Source of the DNA: Mycobacterium intracellulare ATCC 13950
GTDB taxonomy: Bacteria; Actinomycetota; Actinomycetes; Mycobacteriales; Mycobacteriaceae
Direction: 5' to 3'
Assembly: GCF_000277125.1 (NCBI RefSeq)
Contig: NC_016946.1
Coordinates: forward strand, 1,612,001-1,676,000
DNA: 64,000 bases
Shown: one piece after another, positions 1 to 11,017 of the stretch
How the letters are laid out: each line of letters opens with the position of its first letter
Numbering within the stretch: position 1 is the first letter of the stretch
The notes under the pieces: model-generated
Database searches by the model: none
The model's input: only the letters and a program-made list of their open reading frames with translations
What the model was told of the DNA's origin: nothing
Translations under genes and position numbers: made by a program

Positions 1-1
1 C

Positions 2-457
2 GCCGGCGCCCCCGCCGTCTGCGCCCATGCGGTGTCGCCGTCGTGGAACGGCAAATACTCACTGGTGCGGTATGCGGCCGGCAAAACCGGCACCAGCGTC
101 GCCGCGACGCAGGCCGAAGCCACGTTCAGCGCCGACTACGTCTTCACCACCGCATGCTCGTCGGGCCGGTGTGTGGCCACCGCCACCGACGGGCCTACGC
201 CCAAGAATCCGACCCTGCCCCGGCCGTCGCGCTACACCTGGGACGGGGCGAAATGGGTGGAGCGCTTCGACTTTCAGTGGGATTGCTATATGGGCGAGGG
301 CGTGCCGAAGGTGTGGGCGCCCGCGCGTTCGTGGGCCTTCTACACGCCGCAGGCGGACGGATCGCTGCGCGGTGTCTGGCACACCGACATCAACGGCGGC
401 CCGTGCCGCGGAACGGTCGAAATGCCGGTGGCGGCGTTTGCCGCCGGGACGGCCTGA
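2..457 (+). CDS. Secreted conserved mycobacterial protein, 5' end outside the window
   Basis: An open frame enters from the left edge in frame 2 and stops at 455-457, so the true start lies upstream. The first visible residues read AGAPAVCAHA, which resembles the end of a signal peptide and its cleavage site, followed by a compact domain beginning SPSWNGKYSLVRYA. Several cysteines (in TACSSGRC, WDCYMG and GGPCRG) suggest a disulfide-stabilised exported protein. The YTWDG repeat-like element and the SWNGKYSL start recur in a family of mycobacterial exported proteins of unknown function. The gene converges on the next one with 15 nt between stops. No enzymatic motif is visible. An in-frame GTG at 32 could be mistaken for the start but would cut off the leader. 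Confidence 0.75.
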   Translation, partial: AGAPAVCAHAVSPSWNGKYSLVRYAAGKTGTSVAATQAEATFSADYVFTTACSSGRCVATATDGPTPKNPTLPRPSRYTWDGAKWVERFDFQWDCYMGEGVPKVWAPARSWAFYTPQADGSLRGVWHTDINGGPCRGTVEMPVAAFAAGTA

Positions 458-472
458 CGAAGGCGACGCCGA

Positions 473-1156
473 TCAGTCCGGCGCGCTGGTCATGGAGGCG
501 ATGTAATACACCTCGTGACCGGTCGGATAGCCGCCACCGTCGGTGGCGATGTGGACGTGGTCGTAATGGTTGGCGGTCTCCGAGCCCAGGTCGGCCGTCC
601 AATTGCCGCCGCCGACGCCCGGGTAGATCTTCTGGCGCCAGATCACGTGATTGATGCCCCAGCGCTTCGCGTTCGCCAGCGCATAGCCGGCGATCTGGTT
701 GCCGAGGTCGATGCCCTCGGGGGTGTGGAAGTTCGGGATCATCACGTCGATCGCCAACCCCTTGGGATGCCACGGCAGCGGGTCCTCCCGATACCCGTAG
801 ATCGTTTTGATCTGCGGAAACAGCACTCCGATCGCGCGGGCCGCCCAGATGGTCTTGACCTGTAGCCGATCCTCGGACGCGACGCCGCGGGGCAACGCGA
901 GCTGAAATTGCTGGCCGGCGGACGGCGCGGGCGGTGCCAGCGCGGTGAGTGCCTCCACCTCGGCGGGACTCGCGGTGTGCGGTGGGCTGGGTGGCGGGGC
1001 CGCCGCCGCGGTGGCGCTGGTGGGGGTCGCCGCCGGCGTCTCGGCGCAACACCGCGGCTTGGTGCCCTGGGCGTGGATCATGGCGGCCGAGACGACGAGC
1101 GACGCCGCGACCGCCAGCCATCGGCCAGCGCCCTTGGCGAACACTCTCACGCCCAC
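473..1156 (-). CDS. Secreted protein with M15-like zinc-binding motif (ARB_07466-like C-terminal domain)
   Basis: A 227-residue protein with an N-terminal hydrophobic segment (GRWLAVAASLVVSAAMIHAQ, about residues 11-30) that looks like a signal peptide, then a proline/alanine-rich linker to about residue 80, then a globular domain. The domain carries WHPKGLAIDVMI and HYDHVHI, the spaced His/Asp/His arrangement of D,D-carboxypeptidase-like (M15/VanY) folds; related mycobacterial exported proteins are usually described only as hypothetical. A peptidoglycan-related hydrolase role is inferred from the motif alone. Three in-frame GTG codons cluster at the start (1156, 1150, 1144), so the exact initiation codon is uncertain by a few residues. 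It is transcribed towards the partial gene at the left edge. Confidence 0.75.
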   Translation of the reverse strand: MGVRVFAKGAGRWLAVAASLVVSAAMIHAQGTKPRCCAETPAATPTSATAAAAPPPSPPHTASPAEVEALTALAPPAPSAGQQFQLALPRGVASEDRLQVKTIWAARAIGVLFPQIKTIYGYREDPLPWHPKGLAIDVMIPNFHTPEGIDLGNQIAGYALANAKRWGINHVIWRQKIYPGVGGGNWTADLGSETANHYDHVHIATDGGGYPTGHEVYYIASMTSAPD

Positions 1157-1331
1157 GGCCAGCAGCTTAATGTCGCCTGTGACCTGTGTGGCGGTGTTTT
1201 CAGAAGACGGGCGTGCGACGCGTCGTTCGAGCGAATGTGACCGTCTGGCCTACAGCAGAAGTGGGTAAACAACGCACTAGCGCGCGGCGCTGAAGTTCGA
1301 GAGCGAGTCACCGGTCGAAAGGCGGCAGCAC

Positions 1332-1655
1332 ATGGTTCGTCACGAGGGGGGCCGATGGGACGTCGGAATCAAGGCCGCCGCGGTCTACGTCGAGCGCATC
1401 TCGGACAGCGACGAGCGCCTCTTCGAGGATTCGTTGGCCGCCGAGGAGGCGCGCGACCTGGCGGGGCTGCTGACGAAGTATGCGGACAAGCTCGACGAGG
1501 CGACGTATTCCGATAAGGCCAAGGAGTCCGGCGAGGGCGAGGAGTCTGCCAAGGCCGAGGAGTCCGACGAGTCCGACGAGTCCGAAAAGGCGGAGAAGTC
1601 AGAGGACTCCGACGGGCCAGAGGACTCCGACGAGTCGGACAAGTCGTCGGATTAA
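1332..1655 (+). CDS. Small protein with highly acidic Ser/Glu/Asp/Lys-rich tail
   Basis: A 107-residue protein. Residues 1-58 are an ordinary mixed sequence (GGRWDVGIKAAAVYVERI), possibly a small helical domain; residues 59-107 are a low-complexity tail built from imperfect repeats of E-S-D-E-S-D and E-K-A-E, encoded by degenerate GAGTCCGAC-type DNA repeats. The tail contains almost only Ser, Glu, Asp, Lys, Ala and Gly. No family function is recognised. A weak purine-rich stretch (GAAAGG) lies 12 nt before the ATG. The antisense strand is also open over the repeat, but its product would be a pure serine-rich artefact. Could be nucleoid- or metal-associated; that is speculation. Confidence 0.6.
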   Translation: MVRHEGGRWDVGIKAAAVYVERISDSDERLFEDSLAAEEARDLAGLLTKYADKLDEATYSDKAKESGEGEESAKAEESDESDESEKAEKSEDSDGPEDSDESDKSSD

Positions 1656-1690
1656 GCGCAAAAGCACCATCTGACCTGCGGTAACACCGG

Positions 1691-1763
1691 TGCCCCCGGC
1701 AGGATTCGAACCTGCGGCCTTCTGCTCCGGAGGCAGACGCTCTATCCCCTGAGCTACGGGGGC
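1691..1763 (-). tRNA. tRNA-Arg (anticodon CCG)
   Basis: On the minus strand the 73-nt sequence folds as a cloverleaf: acceptor stem GCCCCCG/CGGGGGC, D arm GCTC/GAGC, anticodon stem TCTGC/GCAGA with loop CTCCGGA (anticodon CCG, reading CGG), and T arm GCAGG-TTCGAAT-CCTGC. The discriminator base is A and CCA is not encoded. It lies divergently from argS about 115 nt away, so the arginine tRNA sits beside its own synthetase gene, as in other mycobacteria. Confidence 0.97.
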
Positions 1764-1878
1764 GCTACAACTTTGTTGTTGCACCATTGGGCTCCGACAG
1801 ACTAGCGCATCCAGGCGGCCGCCCCGCCACCGCAACGGATTCGGGGCGCGGGCATGCGAGCCAATAGGATGGACGCTC

Positions 1879-3531
1879 GTGACCCCCGCTGACCTCGCTG
1901 AGCTGCTCAAAAACACCGCCGCCGCGGTGCTGGCCGAGCGCGGGCTGGACGCTGCCATGCTGCCGGCGACGGTGACCGTCGAGCGGCCCCGCAATCCCGA
2001 GCACGGCGACTACGCCAGCAACCTGGCGATGCAGCTGGGCAAAAAGGTCGGTGCCAACCCCCGCGAGCTCGCCGGATGGCTCGCCGAGGCACTCGCGCAG
2101 GCCGACGGCGTCGCGTCGGCGGAGGTGGCCGGACCGGGCTTCATCAACCTGCGGCTCGAGGCGTCGGCGCAGGCGGTCGTGGTCAACAACGTCATCGACG
2201 GCGGCGCTCGCTACGGCCATTCCGACGCGCTGGCCGGTCACCACATCAACCTGGAGTTCGTCTCGGCCAACCCGACCGGGCCGATCCACATCGGCGGAAC
2301 CCGCTGGGCCGCGGTCGGCGACGCGCTGGGCCGGCTGCTGTCCACCCAGGGCGCCGACGTGGTGCGCGAATACTATTTCAACGACCACGGCGCCCAGATC
2401 GACCGCTTCGCCAGCTCGCTGATCGCCGCGGCCAAGGGCGAACCCACCCCGGAAGACGGCTACGCGGGCGCCTACATCAACGACATCGCCGCCCAGATCG
2501 TGCAGAAGGCCCCCGACGCGCTGAGCCTGCCCGCCCCCGAGATGCACGAGACCTTCCGCGCCATCGGCGTCGACCTGATGTTCACCCACATCAAGGAGTC
2601 GTTGCACGAATTCGGCACCGACTTCGACGTCTACACCCACGAAGACGCGATGCACACCAGCGGCCGGGTCGACGAGGCCCTCGCCAAGCTGCGCGAGACT
2701 GGCAACATCTACGAGAAGGACGGCGCAACATGGTTGCGCGCCAGTGCCTTTGGTGATGACAAGGATCGCGTCGTGATCAAGAGCGACGGGAAGCCGGCCT
2801 ACATCGCCGGGGACATCGCCTACTACCTGGACAAGCGGCAACGCGGCTTCGACCTGTGCATCTACATGCTCGGCGCCGACCACCACGGGTACATCGCCCG
2901 CCTCAAGGCGGTCGCCGCCGCCCTCGGCGAGGACCCGGCCACCGTCGAGGTGCTCATCGGCCAGATGGTCAACTTGGTCCGCGACGGCCAGCCGGTCCGG
3001 ATGAGCAAGCGCGCCGGAACCGTGCTCACCCTCGACGACCTCGTCGAGGCGATCGGCGTCGACGCCGCCCGCTACAGCCTGATCCGGTCCTCGGTGGACA
3101 CCCCGATCGACATCGACCTCGCGCTGTGGTCGTCGGCGTCCAACGAAAACCCGGTCTATTACGTGCAATACGCGCACGCCCGGCTCTCGGCGCTGGCCCG
3201 CAACGCCGCCGAACTCGGTCTCATCCCCGACACCGGGAACCTCGGGCTGCTCGACCACGACAAGGAGGGGACGCTGTTGCGCACCCTCGGCGAATTCCCG
3301 CGGGTGCTCACGACGGCGTCGTCGCTGCGCGAACCGCACCGGATCTGCCGCTACCTGGAAGATCTCGCCGGCGACTACCACCGGTTCTACGACTCCTGCC
3401 GGGTGCTGCCGCAGGGCGACGAGCAGCCCACCGTCCTGCACACCGCGCGCCTGGCGCTGTGCCAGGCGACCCGCCAGGTGATCGCCAACGGCTTGGCGAT
3501 ACTCGGCGTCACTGCCCCGGAGCGAATGTGA
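1879..3531 (+). CDS. argS: Arginyl-tRNA synthetase
   Basis: Class I aminoacyl-tRNA synthetase that charges tRNA-Arg in the cytoplasm. The 550-residue protein has an N-terminal additional domain (to about 110), the HIGH-type signature as HIGG at residues 137-140 within [10 protein letters not shown], and the KMSK-type loop as MSKR at 375-378. The C-terminal quarter (about 440-550) is the helical anticodon-binding DALR domain. Length fits the bacterial family. The GTG start at 1879 gives the family N-terminus [11 protein letters not shown]. The stop overlaps the lysA start (GTGA), so argS and lysA are translationally coupled, as in other actinobacteria. It is divergent from a tRNA-Arg gene. Confidence 0.98.
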   Translation: MTPADLAELLKNTAAAVLAERGLDAAMLPATVTVERPRNPEHGDYASNLAMQLGKKVGANPRELAGWLAEALAQADGVASAEVAGPGFINLRLEASAQAVVVNNVIDGGARYGHSDALAGHHINLEFVSANPTGPIHIGGTRWAAVGDALGRLLSTQGADVVREYYFNDHGAQIDRFASSLIAAAKGEPTPEDGYAGAYINDIAAQIVQKAPDALSLPAPEMHETFRAIGVDLMFTHIKESLHEFGTDFDVYTHEDAMHTSGRVDEALAKLRETGNIYEKDGATWLRASAFGDDKDRVVIKSDGKPAYIAGDIAYYLDKRQRGFDLCIYMLGADHHGYIARLKAVAAALGEDPATVEVLIGQMVNLVRDGQPVRMSKRAGTVLTLDDLVEAIGVDAARYSLIRSSVDTPIDIDLALWSSASNENPVYYVQYAHARLSALARNAAELGLIPDTGNLGLLDHDKEGTLLRTLGEFPRVLTTASSLREPHRICRYLEDLAGDYHRFYDSCRVLPQGDEQPTVLHTARLALCQATRQVIANGLAILGVTAPERM

Positions 3532-4946
3532 ACGTTCATCCCGCCGGTCCTCGGCACGCCGAAGAGACCCGCCACGCCGACAGCCCGCCGCGGCCGCAAT
3601 CCGCCGAGGAGCTGCTGCTGTTGGCGCCAAACGTGTGGCCCCGCAACACGACTCGCGATGAAGGCGGAGTCGCCAGCATCGCGGGGGTTGCGGTGACCGA
3701 CCTCGCCCAGGAGTACGGCACCCCGCTGTTCGTCGTCGACGAGGACGATTTCCGGTCCCGCTGCCGCGAGATCGCGTCGGCGTTCGGTGGGGGCAAGAAC
3801 GTGCACTATGCCGCGAAAGCCTTTCTGTGCAGCGAGATCGCGCGCTGGATCGACGAGGAAGGCCTGTCGCTCGACGTGTGCACCGGCGGCGAGCTCGCCG
3901 TTGCGCTGCACGCCAACTTCCCGCCCGAGCGCATCACCTTCCACGGCAACAACAAGTCGGTCGCGGAATTGACCGCGGCGGTCAAAGCCGGTGTCGGCCA
4001 CGTCGTTTTGGACTCGATGACCGAGATCGAGCGTCTGAATACCATTGCGGGCGAGGCGGGTATCGTCCAGGACGTCTTCGTCCGTCTCACCGTCGGCGTC
4101 GAAGCGCACACCCATGAGTTCATCTCGACCGCACACGAGGACCAGAAGTTCGGACTGTCCGTGGCCAGCGGCGCGGCGTTGGCCGCCGTCGGCCGGGTAT
4201 TCGAAGCCGAACACCTGCGGGTGGTCGGTCTGCACAGCCACATCGGTTCGCAGATCTTCGACGTCGCCGGCTTCGAACTCGCCGCGCGCCGTGTCCTCGG
4301 CCTGCTGCACGAGGCCGTCGAGCAGTTCGGCGTCGACAAGACCGCGCAGATCTCGACCGTGGATCTCGGTGGCGGACTTGGTATCTCGTATCTGGCCGCG
4401 GACGACCCGCCGCCGATGGGCGAACTGGCCGCCAAGCTGAGCGCGATCGTGAAGAACGAGTCGGAGGCTGTCGGGCTGCCGACACCGCGGCTGGTCGTCG
4501 AGCCCGGACGAGCCATCGCCGGACCGGGCACCATCACCCTCTACGAGGTGGGTACCGTCAAGGACGTGGACGTCAGTGCCACGGCACACCGGCGCTACGT
4601 CAGCGTCGACGGCGGCATGAGCGACAACATCCGCACCGCCCTGTATGACGCCCAATACGACGCCAGGCTGGTCTCTCGGCTTAGCGATGCACCCGCCGAG
4701 CTGGCGCGCGTCGTCGGAAAGCATTGCGAGAGCGGCGATATCGTCGTGCGCGACACGTGGGTGCCCGGCGACCTGCATTCCGGCGACCTGATCGGGGTGG
4801 CCGCCACCGGCGCCTACTGCTATTCGTTGTCGAGTCGGTACAACATGGTCTGCCGTCCCGCCGTCGTCGCGGTGCGTGACGGGCGCGCGCGCCTGCTCCT
4901 GCGCCGCGAGACGGTCGACGATCTGCTGAGTCTGGAAGTGAGGTGA
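3528..4946 (+). CDS. lysA: Diaminopimelate decarboxylase
   Basis: PLP-dependent decarboxylase that converts meso-diaminopimelate to L-lysine, the last step of lysine synthesis. 472 residues: alanine-racemase-like barrel first, then a C-terminal beta domain. The Schiff-base lysine is in HYAAKAF (K97). Other family marks are [14 protein letters not shown], the glycine-rich DLGGGLGIS phosphate-binding loop, EPGRAI and CESGD near the C-terminus. The start is the GTG that overlaps the argS stop by four bases; this makes the protein about 25 residues longer than the M. tuberculosis form I recall, with the extension ahead of [12 protein letters not shown]. The downstream hom gene follows after 4 nt, so lysine and threonine synthesis genes form one block. 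Confidence 0.97.
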   Translation: MNVHPAGPRHAEETRHADSPPRPQSAEELLLLAPNVWPRNTTRDEGGVASIAGVAVTDLAQEYGTPLFVVDEDDFRSRCREIASAFGGGKNVHYAAKAFLCSEIARWIDEEGLSLDVCTGGELAVALHANFPPERITFHGNNKSVAELTAAVKAGVGHVVLDSMTEIERLNTIAGEAGIVQDVFVRLTVGVEAHTHEFISTAHEDQKFGLSVASGAALAAVGRVFEAEHLRVVGLHSHIGSQIFDVAGFELAARRVLGLLHEAVEQFGVDKTAQISTVDLGGGLGISYLAADDPPPMGELAAKLSAIVKNESEAVGLPTPRLVVEPGRAIAGPGTITLYEVGTVKDVDVSATAHRRYVSVDGGMSDNIRTALYDAQYDARLVSRLSDAPAELARVVGKHCESGDIVVRDTWVPGDLHSGDLIGVAATGAYCYSLSSRYNMVCRPAVVAVRDGRARLLLRRETVDDLLSLEVR

Positions 4947-4950
4947 ACTG

Positions 4951-6276
4951 GTGCCGCGTGAGGAAAAGCCGGTCGGTGTAGCGGTACTCGGGTTGGGCAA
5001 CGTCGGCAGCGAAGTCGTCCGAATCATCAAGGAAAGCGCCGATGACCTCGCGGCCCGCGTCGGCGCGCCCCTGGTGCTGCGCGGCGTCGGAGTGCGCCGC
5101 GTCGCCGACGACCGTGGCGTTCCCGCCGAGCTGCTCACCGACGACATCGAAGGGCTCGCCGCGCGCGACGACGTCGACATCGTCGTGGAGCTCATGGGAC
5201 CGGTCGAGCCGTCCCGCAAGGCCATCCTGTGCGCCCTCGAACACGGCAAATCGGTCGTCACGGCGAACAAGGCGCTGCTGTCCATCTCCACCGGAGAGCT
5301 GGCGCAGGCGGCCGAAAGCGCGCATGTCGACCTGTATTTCGAGGCGGCGGTCGCGGGGGCCATTCCCGTCATCCGGCCGCTCACCCAGTCGCTTGCGGGT
5401 GACACGGTGTTGCGGGTCGCGGGCATCGTCAACGGCACCACGAACTACATCCTGTCCGCGATGGACAGCACCGGCGCCGACTACGACACCGCCCTCGCCG
5501 AGGCCAGCGCGCTCGGCTACGCCGAGGCCGACCCCACCGCCGACGTCGAGGGCTACGACGCCGCCGCCAAGGCCGCGATCCTGGCGTCCATCGCGTTCCA
5601 CACCCGGGTGACCGCCGACGACGTCTATCGCGAGGGCATCACCAAGGTCACGCCGGCCGACTTCGAGTCCGCCCGTGCGCTGGGCTGCACCATCAAGCTG
5701 CTGTCCATCTGCGAGCGCATCACGGACGGCGATGGCCAGGAACGGGTCTCGGCCCGCGTCTATCCGGCGCTGGTGCCGCTGTCGCATCCGCTGGCCACGG
5801 TCAACGGGGCGTTCAACGCGGTCGTGGTCGAGGCCAAGGCCGCCGGAAGGCTGATGTTCTACGGCCAGGGCGCCGGTGGCGCGCCGACCGCGTCCGCCGT
5901 GGCCGGGGACCTGGTGATGGCCGCGCGCAACCGGGTGCTGGGCAGCCGCGGGCCGCGGGAATCCAAGTACGCCCAACTCCCCGTGGCCCCAATGGGTTTG
6001 ATCTCCACGCGCTACTACGTCAGCATGAACGTGGCGGACAAGCCCGGCGTGTTGTCCTCGGTGGCAGCCGAATTCGCCAAGCGCGAGGTCAGCATCGCCG
6101 AGGTGCGGCAGGAGGGCGTCGCGGACGAGGGCGGACGACGGGTGGGGGCCCGGATCGTCGTGGTCACCCACCGCGCCACGGACGCCGCGCTGTCCGAAAC
6201 CGTCGACGCGCTCGCCGACCTCGATGCCGTGCAGAGCGTGACGAGCGTGCTGCGACTGGAAGGGACCACCCTATGA
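4951..6276 (+). CDS. thrA: Homoserine dehydrogenase
   Basis: Reduces aspartate semialdehyde to homoserine with NAD(P)H, the branch point to threonine, methionine and isoleucine. 441 residues: Rossmann nucleotide-binding domain with [12 protein letters not shown] near the N-terminus, the catalytic domain containing [14 protein letters not shown] and [14 protein letters not shown], and a C-terminal ACT regulatory domain (about 350-430, starting [15 protein letters not shown]) expected to bind threonine for feedback inhibition. Start is GTG at 4951, 4 nt after lysA. The stop overlaps the thrC start (ATGA). Also called hom in many genomes. Confidence 0.98.
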   Translation: MPREEKPVGVAVLGLGNVGSEVVRIIKESADDLAARVGAPLVLRGVGVRRVADDRGVPAELLTDDIEGLAARDDVDIVVELMGPVEPSRKAILCALEHGKSVVTANKALLSISTGELAQAAESAHVDLYFEAAVAGAIPVIRPLTQSLAGDTVLRVAGIVNGTTNYILSAMDSTGADYDTALAEASALGYAEADPTADVEGYDAAAKAAILASIAFHTRVTADDVYREGITKVTPADFESARALGCTIKLLSICERITDGDGQERVSARVYPALVPLSHPLATVNGAFNAVVVEAKAAGRLMFYGQGAGGAPTASAVAGDLVMAARNRVLGSRGPRESKYAQLPVAPMGLISTRYYVSMNVADKPGVLSSVAAEFAKREVSIAEVRQEGVADEGGRRVGARIVVVTHRATDAALSETVDALADLDAVQSVTSVLRLEGTTL

Positions 6277-7355
6277 GCGCGCCGCGCACCGCCGTCCACC
6301 AACCCTGGCCCGGGCTCATCGAGGCCTACCGGGACCGGTTGCCGGTGGGCGACGACTGGACCCCGGTCACCCTGCTCGAGGGCGGCACCCCGCTGATCGC
6401 GGCGACCCGCCTGTCGGAAAAGACCGGCTGCACAGTCCATCTCAAGGTCGAGGGCCTCAATCCCACCGGCTCCTTCAAAGACCGGGGGATGACGATGGCG
6501 GTCACCGATGCGGTGGCGCGCGGCCAACAGGCCGTGTTGTGCGCCTCGACCGGCAACACCTCGGCGTCGGCGGCGGCCTATGCCGCCCGCGCCGGGATCA
6601 CCTGCGCGGTGCTGATCCCGCAGGGCAAGATCGCGATGGGCAAGCTGGCGCAGGCGGTGATGCACGGCGCCAAGATCATCCAGATCGACGGCAACTTCGA
6701 CGACTGCCTGGAACTGGCCCGAAAGATGGCCGCCGACTTCCCGACGATCTCCTTGGTCAACTCGGTCAACCCGGTGCGCATCGAGGGCCAGAAGACGGCC
6801 GCGTTCGAGATCGTCGACGCGCTCGGCGCAGCGCCGGACGTGCACGCCCTTCCGGTCGGCAACGCGGGCAACATCACCGCGTACTGGAAGGGATACACCG
6901 AGTATCACCACGAGGGCCTGATCGAAAAGCTGCCGCGGATGCTGGGCACCCAGGCGGCCGGCGCGGCCCCCCTGGTGAACGGTGCGCCGGTCAAGAACCC
7001 GGAAACGATTGCGACCGCGATCCGCATCGGCGCGCCCGCGTCGTGGACGGCCGCGGTCGACGCGCAGCGCCAATCCAACGGCCGCTTCCTGGCGGCCACC
7101 GACGAGGAGATCCTGGCCGCCTACCACCTGGTGGCCGAGTCCGAAGGTGTCTTCGTCGAACCCGCCTCGGCGGCCAGCATCGCGGGTCTGCTTAAGGCCG
7201 TCGACGACGGCTGGGTGGCCCGCGGGTCGACGGTCGTGTGCACGGTGACGGGCAACGGGCTCAAGGATCCCGACACGGCACTACGGGATATGCCCACCGT
7301 GACCGCGCTGCCGGTTGATCCGGTCCTGGTGGTCGAAAAACTGGGGCTGGCGTAG
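6273..7355 (+). CDS. thrC: Threonine synthase
   Basis: PLP enzyme converting O-phosphohomoserine to threonine, the final step of the pathway. 360 residues, fold type II. The cofactor lysine is K69 in GSFKDRGM; the glycine loop that holds the PLP phosphate is near [20 protein letters not shown] follows the lysine as in family members. The ATG overlaps the end of thrA by 4 nt, indicating translational coupling. Length matches the short actinobacterial form. thrB follows after 76 nt. Confidence 0.98.
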   Translation: MSAPRTAVHQPWPGLIEAYRDRLPVGDDWTPVTLLEGGTPLIAATRLSEKTGCTVHLKVEGLNPTGSFKDRGMTMAVTDAVARGQQAVLCASTGNTSASAAAYAARAGITCAVLIPQGKIAMGKLAQAVMHGAKIIQIDGNFDDCLELARKMAADFPTISLVNSVNPVRIEGQKTAAFEIVDALGAAPDVHALPVGNAGNITAYWKGYTEYHHEGLIEKLPRMLGTQAAGAAPLVNGAPVKNPETIATAIRIGAPASWTAAVDAQRQSNGRFLAATDEEILAAYHLVAESEGVFVEPASAASIAGLLKAVDDGWVARGSTVVCTVTGNGLKDPDTALRDMPTVTALPVDPVLVVEKLGLA

Positions 7356-7410
7356 TGCGGTCACCGAGCGCGAGGCCTATGGACGAATTCCAGGCGGGCC
7401 ACGTACATAG

Positions 7411-8379
<969 letters not shown>

Positions 8380-8646
8380 TCAACAGCGTGGCCGGAGGGT
8401 TTGCTTGCTTCCAGCAGGGATGGGGGCTATCCTCGGAGCCGTCCAGCAATCGCAGCATCTGCATCTGCATCCATACTGCCTTGCCGCTAGGACAACACCA
8501 ATTCTTCTTGTGGACGAGGTTCGCCGTTTACTCCGCCGATCCAGGCGATCACCGTTGCAGAGTCGATGATTGGGCGCACTCGGCAATTTGGCTGAATGCA
8601 ACGAACCCCCCGTATGACGTGATCATTGGGGGAAGAAAGGAACTCC
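8380..8646 (+). promoter_or_regulatory. thrB-rho intergenic region, probable rho promoter and long leader
   Basis: This 267-nt stretch has no convincing gene: an open frame at 8376-8654 gives a protein with no recognisable features and no good ribosome site. It ends in GGGGGAAGAAAGGAA just before the rho GTG, a strong ribosome-binding site. Rho genes commonly have long autoregulated leaders, so a regulatory leader is the best reading, but no specific promoter or stem was proven by eye. Confidence 0.4.
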
Positions 8647-10515
8647 GTGACTGATACGGACCTGTTCACGGCTGGCGAAAACACTGACGCCAATCAACTG
8701 TCTAATGCCGTGACCACTCACACTCCCGACGCGAAGACGAGCGCTTCGTCCGGCGCCCTGTCCACCATGGTGCTGCCCGAGCTACGCGCGCTGGCTAACC
8801 AGGTCGGCGTCAAAGGGACGTCGGGTATGCGTAAGAACGAACTGATCGCCGCGATCAAAGAAGTCAGGGGACAGGCCAACGGCGTGCCCGCCAACGGCAC
8901 GAAGTCCACTGAGGACAGCGGCAAGCCGGACACCAAAGACGACGACACCAAAGACACCAAGGACGACAACGGCGCTGACGCACCGGCGGCCAAGGAAGGC
9001 CAGAACGGCGCAGCCCCCACCGAGGCGCCCCGCCGCGAACGACGCGGCGCTTCCCGCGACGCGGGATCGACCGACCGCGCCAACGAGGATGCCGATCGCG
9101 AGCGCACCGGCGGCCGAGATGGCGGCGCCACCGGCGAGACCGACGGCCGCGAAGGCAAGCAGGACAAAGACAACCAGAACGAGAACCGCGGCCAGGGTGG
9201 CGGGAGCGAGGATCAACAGGGCTCCGGCGGCCAGCAGGGCCGTGGCGGGTCGAACCAGCAGGACGACGACGGCGAAGGACGCGGCGGCCGGCGGGGACGC
9301 CGCTTCCGCGACCGCCGGCGCCGGGGCGAGCGCTCCGGAGAGGGCGGCGACGCCGAACTGCGCGAGGACGACGTCGTCCAGCCGGTAGCCGGCATTCTTG
9401 ACGTCCTCGACAATTACGCGTTCGTGCGCACCTCCGGCTACCTGGCCGGGCCCCATGACGTTTACGTGTCGATGAACATGGTGCGCAAGAACGGCCTGCG
9501 CCGCGGTGACGCCGTCACCGGCGCGGTGCGCGTGCCGAAGGAAGGCGAGCAGCCCAACCAGCGGCAGAAGTTCAACCCGCTGGTCCGCCTGGACAGCGTC
9601 AACGGCGGCTCGGTCGAGGACGCCAAGAAGCGCCCCGATTTCTCCAAGCTGACGCCGCTGTATCCCAACCAGCGTCTTCGCCTGGAAACCACGCCCGACC
9701 GGCTGACCACGCGGGTCATCGACCTGATCATGCCGATCGGGAAGGGCCAGCGTGCGCTGATCGTGTCGCCGCCCAAGGCGGGTAAGACGACGATCCTGCA
9801 GGACATCGCCAACGCGATCACCAAGAACAACCCGGAATGCCACCTCATGGTCGTGCTCGTCGACGAGCGGCCCGAGGAGGTCACCGACATGCAGCGTTCG
9901 GTCAAGGGTGAGGTCATCTCCTCGACCTTCGACCGGCCGCCGTCCGATCACACCCAGGCCGCCGAGCTGGCCATCGAGCGGGCCAAGCGGCTCGTCGAGC
10001 AGGGCAAGGACGTCGTCGTGCTGCTGGACTCGATCACACGCCTCGGGCGCGCCTACAACAACGCCTCGCCGGCGTCGGGCCGCATCCTGTCCGGTGGTGT
10101 CGACTCCACCGCGCTGTACCCGCCCAAGCGCTTCCTGGGCGCCGCGCGCAACATCGAGGAGGGCGGCTCGCTGACCATCATCGCCACCGCGATGGTCGAG
10201 ACGGGGTCCACCGGTGACACGGTCATCTTCGAGGAGTTCAAGGGCACCGGTAACGCCGAGCTCAAGCTGGACCGCAAGATCTCCGAACGCCGGGTCTTCC
10301 CGGCGGTCGACGTGAACCCCTCCGGCACCCGTAAGGACGAACTGCTGCTGTCGCCGGACGAGTTCGGCATCGTGCACAAGCTGCGCCGCGTGCTGTCGGG
10401 CCTGGATTCCCACCAGGCCATCGACCTGCTGATGTCGCAGCTGCGCAAGACGAAGACCAACTACGAGTTCCTGGTCCAGGTGTCCAAGACGACGCCCGGG
10501 ATGGACAACGACTAG
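8647..10515 (+). CDS. rho: Transcription termination factor Rho
   Basis: Hexameric RNA-dependent ATPase that ends transcription. 622 residues. Order: N-terminal SAP-like helix domain (about 40-80, LPELRALANQVGVKG), a long low-complexity insert (about 85-240) rich in Gly, Asp, Glu, Arg, Asn and Gln, the cold-shock-like primary RNA-binding domain (from EDDVVQPVAGILDVLDNYAF), and the RecA-like motor with Walker A PPKAGKTT (G379-K380-T381). The insert is a known actinobacterial feature associated with extended RNA contacts. Start GTG 8647 chosen because AAGGAA precedes it by 6 nt and the product begins MTDTDLF as in relatives; an in-frame ATG at 8626 lies upstream of that site. Confidence 0.97.
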   Translation: MTDTDLFTAGENTDANQLSNAVTTHTPDAKTSASSGALSTMVLPELRALANQVGVKGTSGMRKNELIAAIKEVRGQANGVPANGTKSTEDSGKPDTKDDDTKDTKDDNGADAPAAKEGQNGAAPTEAPRRERRGASRDAGSTDRANEDADRERTGGRDGGATGETDGREGKQDKDNQNENRGQGGGSEDQQGSGGQQGRGGSNQQDDDGEGRGGRRGRRFRDRRRRGERSGEGGDAELREDDVVQPVAGILDVLDNYAFVRTSGYLAGPHDVYVSMNMVRKNGLRRGDAVTGAVRVPKEGEQPNQRQKFNPLVRLDSVNGGSVEDAKKRPDFSKLTPLYPNQRLRLETTPDRLTTRVIDLIMPIGKGQRALIVSPPKAGKTTILQDIANAITKNNPECHLMVVLVDERPEEVTDMQRSVKGEVISSTFDRPPSDHTQAAELAIERAKRLVEQGKDVVVLLDSITRLGRAYNNASPASGRILSGGVDSTALYPPKRFLGAARNIEEGGSLTIIATAMVETGSTGDTVIFEEFKGTGNAELKLDRKISERRVFPAVDVNPSGTRKDELLLSPDEFGIVHKLRRVLSGLDSHQAIDLLMSQLRKTKTNYEFLVQVSKTTPGMDND

Positions 10516-10687
10516 GGGGACCGTCGCTCACCGCGACACTTAAACCACGCACAAGACACACCGGGCGCCAGCGCCGTGATTCAAGTTCGCGGCGACCGCC
10601 CCGGGAATGGCGAAGCCCATCCCGCTGTTTTGGGGCATGACGGTTGACCCGGCATAATCGGACGCTGAAACGATCGAAGAGGACACC
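10516..10687 (+). promoter_or_regulatory. rho-rpmE intergenic region with possible -10 element
   Basis: 172 nt without a gene. Near the end, a CATAAT hexamer at about 10652-10657 lies some 30 nt before the rpmE ATG and could be a -10 box, making rpmE separately transcribed. No zinc-repressor box was recognised, which fits the zinc-containing type of L31 protein downstream. Confidence 0.3.
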
Positions 10688-10918
10688 ATGAAAGCTGACA
10701 TTCACCCCGCCTACGCGGAGACCACCGTGCTCTGCGGATGCGGCAACACCTTCCAGACGCGCAGCACCAAAGAGGGTGGCCACATCACCGTCGAGGTCTG
10801 CTCGCAGTGCCACCCCTTCTACACCGGCAAGCAGAAGATCCTGGACAGCGGTGGCCGGGTCGCCCGCTTCGAGAAGCGCTACGGCAAGCGCAAGGCCGGA
10901 GCCGCTGCCGACAAATAG
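10688..10918 (+). CDS. rpmE: 50S ribosomal protein L31, zinc-binding type
   Basis: A 76-residue ribosomal protein of the large subunit. The four zinc ligands of the C+ form are present: C16 and C18 in CGCGNTF and C38 and C41 in CSQCHPF. The C-terminus is lysine/arginine rich. The presence of all four cysteines marks it as the zinc-replete paralogue rather than the zinc-independent replacement. An AGAGGA element precedes the ATG. A strong hairpin follows the stop. Confidence 0.98.
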   Translation: MKADIHPAYAETTVLCGCGNTFQTRSTKEGGHITVEVCSQCHPFYTGKQKILDSGGRVARFEKRYGKRKAGAAADK

Positions 10919-10926
10919 CTCGGTTA

Positions 10927-10973
10927 CCGACGCCCGAACTGTGCGTGCAGTCGCACAGGCCGGGCGTCGGTTT
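10927..10973 (+). terminator. Long hairpin after rpmE, probable terminator
   Basis: Perfect 10-bp outer stem CCGACGCCCG (10927-10936) with CGGGCGTCGG (10961-10970), enclosing a second 7-bp stem CTGTGCG / CGCACAG (10939-10945 with 10952-10958), followed by only three T residues. It lies 8 nt after the rpmE stop. The short T run is normal for mycobacterial intrinsic terminators. Confidence 0.7.
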
Positions 10974-11017
10974 GCGTTTGCGGCAGTGACGGGCGACAAC
11001 GGGGCAGGAGGTGTGGC

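Noticed and set aside
1385..1642. Serine-rich minus-strand frame opposite the acidic small protein
   Set aside because: Produced by the complementary strand of the GAGTCCGAC-like repeat; the plus strand has a normal N-terminal domain.
1560..1645. Repeat array considered as a CRISPR
   Set aside because: The units are short, in frame and degenerate, without spacers; they are coding repeats of the acidic tail.
1765..3630. 621-codon open frame on the minus strand opposite argS
   Set aside because: It is an antisense mirror of argS in GC-rich DNA, with a composition rich in Arg, Gly, Asp and Val, and no family motif. argS on the plus strand has full synthetase signatures.
3387..5441. 684-codon minus-strand frame opposite lysA and thrA
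   Set aside because: Spans the ends of three real genes, has biased composition and no recognisable domain.
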